From contig VZDJ01007755.1 of NCBI GenBank assembly GCA_008694505.1, positions 13,473,100 to 13,537,099 on the forward strand: a stretch of 64,000 nucleotides of DNA, given 5' to 3'. This DNA is from Cyanoderma ruficeps (taxonomy: Eukaryota; Chordata; Aves; Passeriformes; Timaliidae). Shown here in pieces: positions 27,101 through 38,854 of this stretch. Under the pieces are notes generated by a model that was not told the origin of the DNA, searched no databases, and was given only the letters and a program-made list of their open reading frames with translations. Position numbers and translations under genes: made by a program. Every line of letters begins with the position of its first letter. Within the stretch, counting starts at the first letter, position 1.

Positions 27101-29014
27101 GCTAACACTTCTGGGGATTGTGTCTAAGATTATACAATCTTTAAGCTATATTAACACTTTCAAAAGCAGTCAGGAATGCAGATTTTGTGGCTGTATCCAA
27201 ACTTGCTATCAACTGTTTAGCTTTGAAAAAGAGTAGACTGCAGTGGTCTCAGATCCATTTAGCTGCCTTAATATTGTCCCAGGATGCTGGTGAACTCAGG
27301 TGCCTGGACTGACCTTTATGCTATAGCAGAAACAACATTTAAATTCACTGTCTTAAACCTAGGAGGTGTTTCTCCTGTAAGATGATTATTTCATTGAAGT
27401 GTAACCTTAGGATCAAAGTGCAGATATACCAAAAGCAACAAAAACGAGAACATGTACCATGCAACAAACAAGAGCAGATCTTGATCTGGAGAGTCTTCAA
27501 AAGATCCTTTCAAATTTAAAAAGATGTTTATATGTCCAAAAATAGTTCAGCTCTCAAAATGCTTTATTTACAGTACACTTATGTGTACATTTGTATACTG
27601 ATTTTAGGAGACATTTGGGTCAATATTTTAATGGCTTTTCAGGAAGAGAATGGAAGTTTCTTGAAAGTCAATGCTATCTATTCCTACTTGGCTTTTCAGT
27701 GTGGAAAAACTTGATCCCTATTCCCCCTTCTCCCTCTATTAATATTGTGCACTTCTATTATTACTGTGCAATAATCAGTTTCAAAAGATTATTTAATAGA
27801 TAAAACATTCTCATAGCTTTCATTGGATATAATCGTACTCCTTCTAGTTGTGTAACATGATTGCTGATGTCTATCCACCTAGATTCTTATATGGTCCCAC
27901 TGGGTAACATCATCTATATCTCTATAAAAATAGAAACCATTAACAACTTTCACTTTCTTTCTGCTTTCTCACCCTGAAGCAATAATTATCTATGTTCTTT
28001 AGGGGTGGGTGAGAGACAGAGAGGTAAAGGAAAAAAAGTGGAACTTTTTATTTCATAAAGAGGTTTAATTTTTTTTTTAAACTTGGCTTCATTGTAATTC
28101 TCAATGAAGAACAGGCATGTTTACAGCCTCCATGTAAAGGCCCGAGACCTCAGTTCTCATGGTTCCTTGTAGAGATGGCTGAATTCCCTGGGCGTTTGCT
28201 GTTCTCCTGGGAAACAGCTCTGCTTCTGAAGAGTTCAGCAGTCCAGACCAACAAACAACCATGATTATAAGATTTTTTTTTTTCTAGCTTTGTAGGAGAA
28301 GCTAAACTGAAGATACTAGATCCAAATATAAATCTGAGGCTTGTGGTCATTTTTCCTTCTTCAGATATTTTAAGTCAGTCTTCATGAAAGTTCTCCCAAC
28401 CGGTAAATTTCCCCTACATTTTCAGTAAAGGATACAGTAGTTTCAGCAAAATAAAAATGTACTAAACCATTACTGTAAAGAGAGAGAAACAACCCTGAAT
28501 TTTAGTAAGAGTCAATATCATTGAAAGTTCCCAGTAACAAGGAAAATAAGGGAATAAAATTTTATATAATGCAAGAGTACTTGTGAGAAAAATGTAAGAA
28601 GAAACAACAGTGAGCCACTGATCCAGCAGACCTGCGTAACTTGTTCTGAGGTAAGATCAAATTCTGTCTGAACATAAACTTCAGATATTGGTCAATCATC
28701 ATGACTTCAAATTATCACTCTCAGAAAACAAACCATATATAAAAAATTTGCAGTTAAATCAAGTACAGAAAGTGTGGGAAAAAACTAGAAAATTTGGTTT
28801 CAAAGGTGAACACATTAAAATATTGCATTAATTTGTTTATATGATTTTCTGAAGACATTTTTTGTGAATTTTAAGAGTTTTTGTTGACTGAGTGAAGCTG
28901 TATATATTCATGCTCTTTGAGAGGCTGACATTTCAATGCAAAAGTATAATCTCTATTTAGAGTTATGGGAAGACAATGGGCTGAGAGAGTTTGGCCTATT
29001 TTTCTTGTGACAAG
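24155..29014. other. Unique AT-rich non-coding DNA
   Basis: About 4.9 kb without a recognised gene or repeat. The longest open frames (around 25.6-26.0 kb and 26.5-26.9 kb) show no domain, signal or conserved motif I can recognise and have the composition of the surrounding DNA. Confidence 0.5.
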
Positions 29015-29371
29015 ATGACCAAGAGGGGATCTTATAATTTCATACAAATATCCTAAAGGCAGGTGTCAAGAAGATGGAGCCAGGCCCTTTTCAGCTGTTC
29101 CCAGTGACAGGACAAGGAGCAATATGGGCTCAAACCGACACACAGGAAGTTCCATCAGAACATGACAAAAAATTTCTTTAATATGAGTGTTCCACAGCAC
29201 TGGAACAGGCTGCCCAGAGAGGTTGTAGAATCTCCTTCTTTGGAGATATTCAAAACCTGCCTGGATGTGATCCAGGACACCCTATTCTAGGTGAACCTGC
29301 TGGAGAGAGAGTGGGGCATTATATGATCTACAGAGGTCTCTTCCAACCACAACCATTCTGTGATGCTCTGA
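29015..29371 (+). mobile_element. CR1 LINE 3' fragment
   Basis: A plus-strand CR1 tail. It starts with gaccaagaggggatctta and passes through cagtgacaggacaaggagcaa and aggaagttccatcagaacatga (ORF2 C-terminal region), then ccacagcactggaacaggctgcccagagaggttg. It ends with gaggtctcttccaaccacaaccattctgtgatg. The 3' end type matches the minus-strand copy at 8.69 kb. Frame broken; 5' truncated. Confidence 0.95.
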
Positions 29372-30329
29372 GAGTACAGAGATGCAGACAAAGAGAAGAT
29401 CATTTCAAGGGTTTCTTGCACACTCTGATAAAAATATGATTAGCTTATGACAAGAGCAGTTTTCCCCAGTATCACTGAGCTTGCTTAGATGGACACCCTT
29501 CAGTGACAGACCAATTGGTTCACTATGATACGTGGATTTACATCCTCCTGCAAATGTGCCCTTTTGTCCTTTGCTATTATTTATTCCAGCAGTAACCCTG
29601 TTTCATTTTTATTAAAATAGCACTTCCCCAAAAGTGAGACTGATAAAATTATTTACTCTAAATTTTGTACCTTTGTAATCCTTGTTGTCTCTTTGTCAAA
29701 TAATTTATAAAATGATTTCTAGCAGGTGATTAACCTTTTGCAGATCCGGAGAGCTATCCAGAAGAATTATCTCACTGACCTTAATGGTGCTTCCCTTATC
29801 TGTGACTATTCATGAATGTGAACAGGGAATATACAAACTGACCTTGTGACTGTATTTATTTGTCAGTTTGCATAAATGTAGTTCAGGAATATACTTTTGC
29901 AAAACTGTCCCTTTTACTATCTGCCATCTGTGATATGTTCTTATTATAATGACTGCATTTTAAATAGCAAATGCATTATAGGTTTTAAAATGTGCATGAA
30001 CCTTTGTTTTTGTGAGATGGCAAGAGAAAACAAAATTTAATCTTTCTTGTAGGACATAAATTTTGCATGGAAAAGAGTTATTAACATTTTTCGACCTTCT
30101 TTGCTATGAGGTCTCTGAAGAACATGATAATATGGGTCATATCTTCCCTTTTCTTATGCTATTATACAACTGAAAAATCTTGTCCAGATCCAATGAAAAA
30201 TGGAAACTGGAAATTTGTAATCAAATTTGGATACACCCATACTCAATAGTGTAATTTTTTTCTTTTTCTTCAGGTTATCTTTAGAAGAACTGCGATTGTT
30301 CAGCTGAAAAAGAGGTGGCTTTCGCCTTC
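29372..30329. other. Unique non-coding DNA, POU-motif-rich stretch
   Basis: No gene is recognised. Around 29690-29900 there are ggtgattaacc, actattcatgaatgtg and gtttgcataaatg, the last a POU/octamer-like site. This is a weak candidate for a conserved element. Confidence 0.35.
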
Positions 30330-30660
30330 CAGTACCTGAGTAGCCTACAAGAATATGGATAGGTACTCTTTGCAAGGACATGTAGTGACAGGACAAAGGG
30401 AATGGATTCAAACTGAAAGAAAGTGTATAGAGATTAGATATTGGGGGAAAAAAAATCTTTGCTTCAGGGTGGTTAGGCACTGGAAATGTTGCCTGGAGAA
30501 GTGGACACCTCATCCCTGGAAGTGTTCAAGACCAGGTTGGATGGGGCTCTGAGCAACCTGGTCAAGTGAAAGGTGACCCTGTCCATTGAAAGGGAGTTGA
30601 AACTACCTCTTTGAGGTCCCTTTTCAACCCGAGCCATTCTATGATTTTATGGTTCTATGA
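30330..30660 (+). mobile_element. CR1 LINE 3' fragment
   Basis: A plus-strand CR1 tail beginning cagtacctgagtagcctacaagaatatggat, passing through gacatgtagtgacaggacaaaggg and tggacacctcatccctggaagtgttcaagaccaggttggatggggctctgagcaacctggtc. It ends ttttcaacccgagccattctatgattttatggttctatga at 30660. It belongs to the CR1 3'-end type with two ctatgatt-like units. 5' truncated and non-coding. Confidence 0.95.
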
Positions 30661-33600
30661 TATAGATTAAAACTAATCTTAGTTTAAAACATGCAAATGT
30701 TGCAAATATGACAATGTTGCATTTAGTTTAATTTTCCACTTTGATGCACCCTCCAGGTCTTATCTCATCATCAGAATAATGATTAAAACAGAAGAACTGT
30801 TGATCAGAATGACTGCAACTGAATATTTTGGCATTTAGGTTAGTCTTCAAAGAAAAAAATATTTTTGAGCACTATTAAAGATGATAATTGTCACTTTTAA
30901 ACATCCACTATTATAAATTCCTTATTTATTCTACAGTTTTCTATTCTGATACAGCAGGAGAGTAAAATAATATCTTCAACAGTTATAAAGCAAAAAAATG
31001 GACCTTCAGAGTTTCCTTCAATGAAAACTTTGGAGTTTTCCCCCCAGTTTTGGCATGCACTGAAATCTTTTCTTGAAGTTAGACAAGAGGAGACAAAATC
31101 CAAGCTAAGATGTATGATAAAAATTTATGGCACAAGTTCCCACATTTTTTTAAACCCTCCCTCCACCCCAGAGACTGGTTTCTGTTAAGTGGCTTGCCAG
31201 GGCACCCTAAATAATGAAATCTTATTGATTTTTTTTATCCTAAGGCAAATTATATTAAGTGCAAGAACGAGGTGGAATTAGTAAACTCATCTCAAAGGCT
31301 AAGCGTAAAGCTCATATACAGTATGAGTTGGAGTCTCCCACCAAAACTAGAGTGAATCACAGAATAATACAATCACATAGACTATTTCAGAAATCAGCAG
31401 TACTACTTGTACCTGATACTAATCATAGCTTCTCTGCAACCTCTTCAAATCTAACAGTTAAGCACAGTGAAAAATGTGTCTAGGATCTGAATGAGAACCT
31501 CTCTTTCTTTGGAATAAATTGCACAATGAGTAGCAGAAAGCATCATTACTGCAAATTATGAACATTTTTAATGCTTGGTTATTTCCTTACATCAAAATTC
31601 TTATGCAGAATAGATGCATCTTTATCTGTTATTTTCTCTTTCCTTAAACAAGACAAAAAGGAAAAGAAAGCTTAACATCATCTTTTTTAAAAAATAATGT
31701 ATTAAGGAAAAACATGATTTTGGAAAGCTTTTCATTAAAGCATTATGTGGTACTGCATCAGTCAATCACATCCAAACAATGAGATGTGACAATCTGTGCT
31801 CCAGCAGGTCCTTCAGCTGTATGCCCTCAGGTATTGGGAGTGCAGCCAATTGCACATGGCTTTGAGTGTCTTCCTGATTATGATTAAAACCTGATCTAAA
31901 TTGATGAGGTTGTTTCCTAATGGTAGAAAGAAAATATATAAATGCCATGAAACTATGACACCTCTACTTCAAAGAGTCCAAGACTGGAAAAAACTAGTTC
32001 CATCAAACAGTTCCTCTGAATTAGCATTTTGCTGTGATCAACTCATAATAATTGCAACACACAGAATTACAAAGATTCACTTGGATGAGTGACTGCTGCA
32101 TGGCCAACTTCTCCACAGGTTAATGGACTCTATAAGTTCTCTATAGGAGAGCAACTGGGCTGTTACTGCTGGATGCATTTACTATTATTTGTAGGTCAGG
32201 AAAGTGTAAATAAAAGGCACAAAAAGGATGGAAGTGACAGAAAAGAAGGTACAGTATAATCAGAATTTTTTTAAAGTCTTGTACAAGAGAGGAAAGATGT
32301 TAAGCAATTTACATAGATAAGCACAGTAACATATTCTTAGATCTTCTTATTATGTTTCATTTTTTATGTAAAACATTCTTGCATTAATTCAAAGTACTCA
32401 GTGTGGGCTTTATCTGTTAGGAAAAGTTGGAAGTATTTATCCATTTTGTTTAACTAGTTTTCTATCTTTAAAAAGTACTGTTATATATCTCTTTGTAGCT
32501 TGATTTTTAATGTATCTTTGATGGAGCCTGAAGCAGGGAGAAATCTAATTATCCCTCTTTCTTCCTTTCTTTCCTAATTTCTAATAATAAAATAAACTTA
32601 GTTATTAAGGTCACAGAAAATTTGCTGAAATTCACACCCAACTCCATCCTATCTAAATTGGAGAAAACATGCTCTGTGCAATCCTCATCAAAGCAATGCA
32701 TGAACAGTCCTCCTTTGCTGGCTACACTGAAAATCTGGTATAATTGGGAAACACCAGGGAAGGATGGCAGAGTGCAGAGAATCTACCACACATATTACAT
32801 CATCATGTGGGGAAGCTGGGCATGCTAGTGGTACCCCTGGAGAGCCTCTTCTCAGAGCAGATTCTGCACCCAAGGGCTGCATGCCTGAGCTCATCACACA
32901 ACACCAGCATCAGCCTGTAGTTTAACACAGTGAGAAGGCTATCGATTGCCTCAGGTAGACATGCAAAAAACTTTCCCTGCTATCTCAGCTTCTCCAGAGC
33001 TCCAAATATTAATTCTGGATTGATAAGAGACATCTTTCTCCACAGTTCTGTAATCCTCCTGAGAATGCTTGATCGATTTTTCCTTCATATGAGAATATAA
33101 ATAATTTATTTATATTAATATATGATGGGCAAAATAGGTCAGGAGGATGGCATTTCTGCTTTTCCTGTTGAAACTTTGCCACTCGGTGGACGGTTTTTTA
33201 CAGAATTTTGGGCCAAGAAGAGGATATGGAGAAAGAAAAATGAATTTGAAAATAATAACACAGTCATTCAGAGTCCAAATTCCAATTTCTATTCTAAAAT
33301 ATGCAGAGAACTAAAATGTATGTAGCAGCACATCAATTTATTTGAGAGAACTGGGAGGTGAATGCCTTTGTGAGTTTGCAGTTGCTTCCAATTACATCCC
33401 AAGCATATGAATGACATAAATTCCATGTTTGATAGGTGAATGTGAGCTACTACAGCAATGAAATTTATACAGAAAGAGTAACACAGCATCATTAAGAAAG
33501 AGATTCTTATATCACAATACAAACCTACATTACCTCAGCTGAGCCACTAGCCTTTGAAGAGGAACAGGAATGCACTGTTTCTCTCCTGGAGAGACAACCA

Positions 33601-34103
33601 TAATTCACACCATCACTTTTGAGTCTATAATTGGTCTTTGTGTTTCTGAACATGTATCAGGGATTGCTACAGCTATTGTATACAGTCACAGGAAAATAAG
33701 AAAAAACATTCTCAGTTTCCTAAGCATCCTCTATTTTCTTCCTACAAAATATCAGGAAAATGAAATAATATTAAAGAAATGATACTAAAGCTGTCAAAAA
33801 AATAAAAATCAAGCTTTACATTTGTTTCACATTTCCTACTGCTATTGTTTCTTAAACTCTCCCCAGTGACTGCTGCATTAGCATGGATTAACTATTAATA
33901 TGAAATATATCATACAATACTGGCTCCAAACATTTTACCAAAACCTCTTTATTTGTGGTATACTTAATCTCAGATGTCCTTACCTCCAGTAATATATTCA
34001 GAAGGCTTTCCTGACCCACTCCAGGGGGTACCTTAACTATTGAACCAACAGAATTTAGGAAAACATTGCCTCTCAAAACATTCTTCCTATATAAAACTAA
34101 ACT
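30661..34103. other. Unique AT-rich non-coding DNA
   Basis: About 3.4 kb without a recognised gene, RNA or interspersed repeat; open frames are short and domain-free. Confidence 0.5.
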
Positions 34104-34450
34104 TGTCGGGGTGCGTGCCTCGTTGATCAGCCTGGCCGGCTGGCTTGCCCAGCACGCTCCAGCACGCTCCGACAAAACTGAGGTGAGCTCTTGGTTCTGC
34201 AGGCCTCCAAACCTTCTGCTGCTATGGTTCGTGGCGATGAAAGAAAGAGTGACCTTTCGGAGGTTATATAAATCAGGGTTTATTGGGGGACAGGGGACCC
34301 CGTCACCCTAGATCAACAACCCCAGGAGAGATGCAGTTTCTGGGCTCGGGGGTCTTTTCAGGGCTAGCTCAAGAGGGGTGGATACAATCTCCAAGCCAAT
34401 TAACAAAGTATACATTCCAACTAAGTTACATAGCTCATAATACATCAAAG
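34104..34450 (-). mobile_element. ERV LTR, minus strand, cut by an assembly gap
   Basis: Read on the minus strand the block contains a polyadenylation signal AATAAA (antisense tttatt at 34279-34284). A U5-like region with cagcagaaggtttggaggcctgcagaacc follows, and the LTR terminus is CACCCCGACA (34104 is the T of the antisense TG). Upstream sequence (ggggttgttgatctagggtgacggggtcc) fits an avian ERVL-group LTR as I recall it. A 10-bp direct repeat agcacgctcc lies near 34150-34169. The 5' part of the LTR enters the N gap. The base composition differs clearly from its flanks. Confidence 0.7.
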
Positions 34451-35227
34451 NNNNNNNNNNNNNNNNNNNNNNNNNNNNNNNNNNNNNNNNNNNNNNNNNN
34501 NNNNNNNNNNNNNNNNNNNNNNNNNNNNNNNNNNNNNNNNNNNNNNNNNNNNNNNNNNNNNNNNNNNNNNNNNNNNNNNNNNNNNNNNNNNNNNNNNNNN
34601 NNNNNNNNNNNNNNNNNNNNNNNNNNNNNNNNNNNNNNNNNNNNNNNNNNNNNNNNNNNNNNNNNNNNNNNNNNNNNNNNNNNNNNNNNNNNNNNNNNNN
34701 NNNNNNNNNNNNNNNNNNNNNNNNNNNNNNNNNNNNNNNNNNNNNNNNNNNNNNNNNNNNNNNNNNNNNNNNNNNNNNNNNNNNNNNNNNNNNNNNNNNN
34801 NNNNNNNNNNNNNNNNNNNNNNNNNNNNNNNNNNNNNNNNNNNNNNNNNNNNNNNNNNNNNNNNNNNNNNNNNNNNNNNNNNNNNNNNNNNNNNNNNNNN
34901 NNNNNNNNNNNNNNNNNNNNNNNNNNNNNNNNNNNNNNNNNNNNNNNNNNNNNNNNNNNNNNNNNNNNNNNNNNNNNNNNNNNNNNNNNNNNNNNNNNNN
35001 NNNNNNNNNNNNNNNNNNNNNNNNNNNNNNNNNNNNNNNNNNNNNNNNNNNNNNNNNNNNNNNNNNNNNNNNNNNNNNNNNNNNNNNNNNNNNNNNNNNN
35101 NNNNNNNNNNNNNNNNNNNNNNNNNNNNNNNNNNNNNNNNNNNNNNNNNNNNNNNNNNNNNNNNNNNNNNNNNNNNNNNNNNNNNNNNNNNNNNNNNNNN
35201 NNNNNNNNNNNNNNNNNNNNNNNNNNN
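34451..35227. other. Assembly gap (777 N)
   Basis: Unresolved bases between two LTRs in opposite orientations; the gap probably contains the missing ends of both and possibly internal ERV sequence. Open frames drawn across it are meaningless. Confidence 1.
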
Positions 35228-35418
35228 TGATGGTGCTGTCCACCATACAGGTTAAGAGGTAACGACCTTTGTAGCCAATCCCTTGACCTCTGTACCTATG
35301 TATAAATGATGGAGTCAGATGAAATTAATATAAAGAGTTTGATCCCCTCACTGCTGCTGTGTCTGCCTGCTCTCTTCCAGTCCCTAAAGGGGAACACACC
35401 CAGCCTCAGCTAGCGACA
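35228..35418 (+). mobile_element. Right part of a class II ERV 5' LTR (same family as 23.85 kb)
   Basis: From tgatggtgctgtccaccat to tagcgaca it parallels bases 23963-24148 of the solo LTR. Shared landmarks are tgtccaccat.caggtt.aagaggt, tagccaatc.cttgacctctgtac, tataaat, ggagtcagat, the late g..cacaccca cccag run and a terminal GCGACA. About the first 117 bases of the LTR must lie in the gap. It is followed after two bases by a primer-binding-site-like sequence, so this copy was originally a 5' LTR rather than a solo LTR. Confidence 0.82.
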
Positions 35419-35420
35419 AG

Positions 35421-35440
35421 TGGTGCCCCGTGTGAGGAGC
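35421..35440 (+). other. Primer-binding-site-like sequence, possibly tRNA-Trp type
   Basis: Tggtgccccgtgtgaggagc starts two bases after the LTR end. It resembles the tRNA-Trp primer site used by avian class II retroviruses (TGGTGACCCCGACGTGA) with two bases missing and one changed. The tRNA assignment is an inference. Confidence 0.5.
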
Positions 35441-35591
35441 ACCGTAGCCCAAACCACAGATGTTGTACTTATTTCCCTTATTTCAGAACACCCATGTAAA
35501 CTGCAGTGTTGCATAAAGCAGTCCAGGGCCTCATGAGGCAACATTGCACATAGGAGCACCACCATGATGGGAATCTCAATCCCTGGGGTCT
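35441..35591 (+). mobile_element. Short ERV internal remnant or unique DNA between LTRs
   Basis: About 150 bases lie between the primer-site-like sequence and the next LTR. No gag-like frame is recognisable, so the provirus downstream of its leader appears to be lost or replaced. Confidence 0.35.
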
Positions 35592-36086
35592 TGTTGTAGT
35601 TTGTTTAAATTCCATGCCAATCCTTCCCTTGGACCAACCCCCTTCTAAAACTGTCCTGGGATTCCCCTAATCCTCAACAGCCTATTGGCCCATGTGACCT
35701 GTTCTCTTCCCACTGTTTTCCCATTTGTTCCTGAAGTATGAAACTCCTCCTTGTTCTCCTCCCATATCCTTCATTAATTAATAGATTATTAATTAATCTA
35801 TTGGTTAGAATTCAGTACCCACCCGTTGGACCTCCCCCGTTTAGAAGCTGCTGCAGACTGTATTCTGGGTTGTTTCTGTCACTGACTGTGCAGAAGAGTA
35901 AACCCTTCTGGATTGCAAAGAGAAGACCTCCCTCTCATTCCTTGTCCCCAGCCCGTGCTGATCTAAAGACCTTCGTGCCGTAGTGCAAAGAGCTCTAAGC
36001 CATGTCTCTCGTCACCCGCTGGGTAGACATGTCCCACGCACGGTGCTGTGCTGTGGTGGCTGAGCTAGCTAAAAGGCTCTGGCACA
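35592..36086 (+). mobile_element. ERVL-like LTR, plus strand
   Basis: Begins tgttgtagtttgtttaaattcc and continues through cttggaccaacccccttctaaaactgtcctgggattcccc and agcctattggcccatgtgacc. A decayed TATA-like gtatgaaactcc follows (about 35736). At about 35895 gagtaaacccttctggattgc sits where an AATAAA signal would be expected. A GC-richer R-U5 tail runs through tgtccccagcccgtgctgatc to about ggcaca (36086). The right boundary is uncertain and no matching target duplication was found. A 9-bp inverted repeat (aatagatta/taatctatt) lies near 35779-35801. Confidence 0.55.
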
Positions 36087-36242
36087 GTGTCAGGGTTTAG
36101 ACTTTGACTGTGGGAATGCAGATGTATTCCCTGAGGTTCAGCATCACTGGATGTGGGAATTGTAAATGCATTCTGACATTTGCCCTCTGATCACACATCA
36201 TCACATCGTGTCATCGTGATGTAGCTCACTGAGAAATGGGGT
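36087..36242. other. Short spacer between LTR and CR1
   Basis: About 150 bases with no recognised content; it may include the true end of the preceding LTR. Confidence 0.4.
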
Positions 36243-36336
36243 CCAGTGAAAGGTGTCCCTGCCCATGGCAGAGGGGCTGGATCTAGGTGGTCTTTAAGGT
36301 TCCTTCCGACCCAAGCCATTCTGTGACTCTATGACT
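36243..36336 (+). mobile_element. CR1 LINE 3' UTR fragment
   Basis: Only the last ~94 bases of a CR1: ccagtgaaaggtgtccctgcccatggcagaggggctgg, then gtggtctttaaggttccttccgacccaagccattctgtgactctatgac. This strongly 5'-truncated insertion belongs to the same general 3'-end type as the copies at 30.3 and 48.7 kb. Confidence 0.93.
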
Positions 36337-37754
36337 GTTGTCTCATACCTGATTAATGCAGGTGAAATGAGATGTTTCCAAAGCCACTCTTTGTAAAGAA
36401 TAGTCATTTTGCATTGTAACACTTCAAAATTGTACTGCAAAAACTGACTTTTAGGAATACAGACAACATTTTGAAGCCCTGTTTAAGGCTTTAACTAGTG
36501 GGACATATACGGTGTAGCATTTCAAGTCTCCCATAGCAGTGAATCATACCCAATTCAAGGACTCATTATTTGTTTTCTCTTTTGCCAATTGCAGCTGACA
36601 GCTTAAACTGCTCTTTAAAAGCAGCAGCACAAGGAGTGAATTTTGATCCTTGGAATAAAAGGCTGTTCCCCTTTATAACTCTGGGATGGTGTCATACAAA
36701 TTAGAACAGGAAATCAACATCAATCCATCATCAGTAATCAAATGAATCACTCATTTATTAAAATTTTAAGGTACAGGTTTTGTGTCCTCTTTCTGTGTTT
36801 ATGCTGAGCCACATTTTCTCAGAGAACTGTAGAACTCTTTTCATTGTCTCTTTCCTGTGTAAAGTACTCAACTTCTGTACTTTCAGAAAATATCTAAAAA
36901 TATGAAATGCAGAGTTTTGCAGTGTTTTTTTATGCTGTCTCTGTTCCAGAAAGGATCTCCAAAATAGTGCATAAATTTTTGCAGAAAAGTAACTTTGCAT
37001 AAAATTTAATAATTAAAACTTCTAGGTTCTATGCTTCATTTGAACTCATTTTTTCTTTTGAGAACAAAAGAAAACATTCTTCATGGTAAGCTCGTAAAAA
37101 AATCACGTTTTTATTTAATCTTGGTAATCTGAAAAATTTTTTTGCAGTATTCATTTTAGAGAGCTGTGGAATCAAAAGAATTATTATTTTGTTTATGACC
37201 CTATACTGTGTACATTTGCCAGATTTTCTTAGAGGAAAACCTTTCAAAAATCACCTTTATCTGCTACAATCTGCAGACTCAGCTGAATTTTACTAGAAGC
37301 TGAATGTGCTCAACAAAAGAAGAAAACAATCAATGTTCTTCAAAATCAGAATCTAAGTATGTATGCTTAAATCCTTAATACACTTCTGTGAAAATCAGTG
37401 TTTTTCTCTTTCTCTTTCATTTTGAAAAGATACTCTCTTCACCATTCACCATAACCAAATTATGCACTAGCAATTTCAGCCTAATCAAAAGGGTTCTGAA
37501 GAGCAAAAAGGACCCCCTTACGAACTGTTATTGTTATCCACAATGGGGCACTCAGACTGCAAGGGTTAGATTGCAGCACTTCAATGTGATCACCTGTTCT
37601 TTTCCAAGAGTACACCAGAGAAGAAAAGATGGGAATAGCAAATCCGAATGCATATTATGAATAACCCGAAGTGTGGTAGGGTTTTATATGTAAAGTTAAG
37701 GCTCAAACTTACAGAAAAATGCAACTGGTTGCAAAGTTCACATCTAACTTCAGA
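36337..37754. other. Unique AT-rich non-coding DNA
   Basis: No gene or repeat is recognised; short open frames only. Confidence 0.5.
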
Positions 37755-37884
37755 GCACTAAGCCTGTCAGAGCTCAAGAAGTGTTTGGAGACCACTGTTG
37801 GGCACATGTTGTGATTCTTGGGGTGTCCTGAGCAGGGCCAGAAGTTGGACTTGATGATCCTGATGGGTCCTTCCCAGTTCAGCA
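37755..37884 (+). mobile_element. CR1 LINE 3' UTR fragment (second 3'-end type)
   Basis: Reads ctgtcagagctcaagaagtgtttggagaccac, then gggcacatgttgtgattcttggggtgtcctgagcagggcc, then gaagttggacttgatgatcctgatgggtccttcccagttcagca. It matches the 3' UTR of a CR1 type that differs from the other copies. The terminal octamer repeats are absent. Confidence 0.88.
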
Positions 37885-38547
37885 AAGAAATTAAAGAAAT
37901 TTAAAGAATACATCAAAAATCAGTCAAAACTGCCCAACCTACAACTAATATAAATTCAATACCTGTTAGGAAAATTTTAAAGAAACTCTTAAATATAATG
38001 GGAAACACTTAGAATACTTTAAAATTATTGCTAGTGCCTGTCTAAATTGACATAATACTTGCAACCATGTGAGTGCAGTTCAAAGATTTGTTCAATGTTC
38101 AAAATTATCATGTGTCACATAATTCCATTTAATGGAGGGTAAGACTTAAGACATCTGATGCCTGTATACATACAACTATAATTAGGAAATAATGATATAT
38201 TTTGCTTCTTTTTATCCTATGGCATTCAGGCAGTTAGACTTCTATGAGTTCCATCTTCCCTGATGGGCACTTTCAAATAAGGAATTCTACTCAAAAACAA
38301 AGAAGGAGAAAAGGAGAAAGAATAGTAAAACTTTTGTTTTCAAAGAATATATTTTTTCAAGATGTTTAAATTTTCATTGTCAGAAATGAATATATAGTCT
38401 ATTTACATAGAGAAAAAAGCAAAACAAGCGTTGTGTGACTCTAGCTTATTTTGAGTATAAAACGAGTTATCTAAGCTAACTAACATTTCCTCTATATTTC
38501 AGATCCTATTTTTGCCTTTTTAACCCCAGGTTTCATATACCAGCACA
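37885..38547. other. Unique AT-rich non-coding DNA
   Basis: No recognised feature. Confidence 0.5.
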
Positions 38548-38553
38548 AGTAAG
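38548..38553 (-). repeat. Target-site duplication, one side of the 38.55-kb LTR
   Basis: Agtaag, repeated exactly at 38849-38854; the match extends to 10 bp (cacaagtaag) because the LTR terminus and left flank both happen to end in caca. Confidence 0.75.
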
Positions 38554-38848
38554 TGATGCTGTTGTACGCTACGACATAGACTTTGACTTTAGAAGACTGA
38601 AAAGGACTCCTTTTTGGGATGAGTCTCCCTTTTATACTATTCTACACAGACCAATTTGATTGGTGACAAGAAGACAAACTTCTTCAATCACATTGGTCAG
38701 ACCAGAGTGACATCAAGAAGAAGTCTCTCCTAGGGAAAAGAATGTAAACATAATACAGTTACAAAAACACTTCTCTTGTATACAGAAAATTCCCTGGGAA
38801 AAGAATTTCAGAAAACCAAAACATCTCTGGCACGAAAACAGGGCCACA
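38554..38848 (-). mobile_element. Solo LTR, class II-like, 295 bp, minus strand
   Basis: On the minus strand the block begins TGTGGCCCTG (38848) and ends CAGCATCA (38554), with TG...CA termini and a perfect 6-bp duplication agtaag on each side. A strong TATA box TATAAAAGGGAG lies on the minus strand (antisense 38625-38636). A decayed poly(A)-signal-like caaaaagg follows about 20 bases downstream. The U3 contains tgaccaatgtgattg and caccaatcaaattgg, CCAAT-like sites in a typical promoter position. No internal ERV sequence is attached. Confidence 0.8.
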
Positions 38849-38854
38849 AGTAAG
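38849..38854 (-). repeat. Target-site duplication, other side of the 38.55-kb LTR
   Basis: Agtaag, identical to 38548-38553. Confidence 0.75.

Noticed and set aside
34283..35246. Long open frames of about 300 codons on both strands
   Set aside because: They consist almost entirely of the N gap and carry no information.
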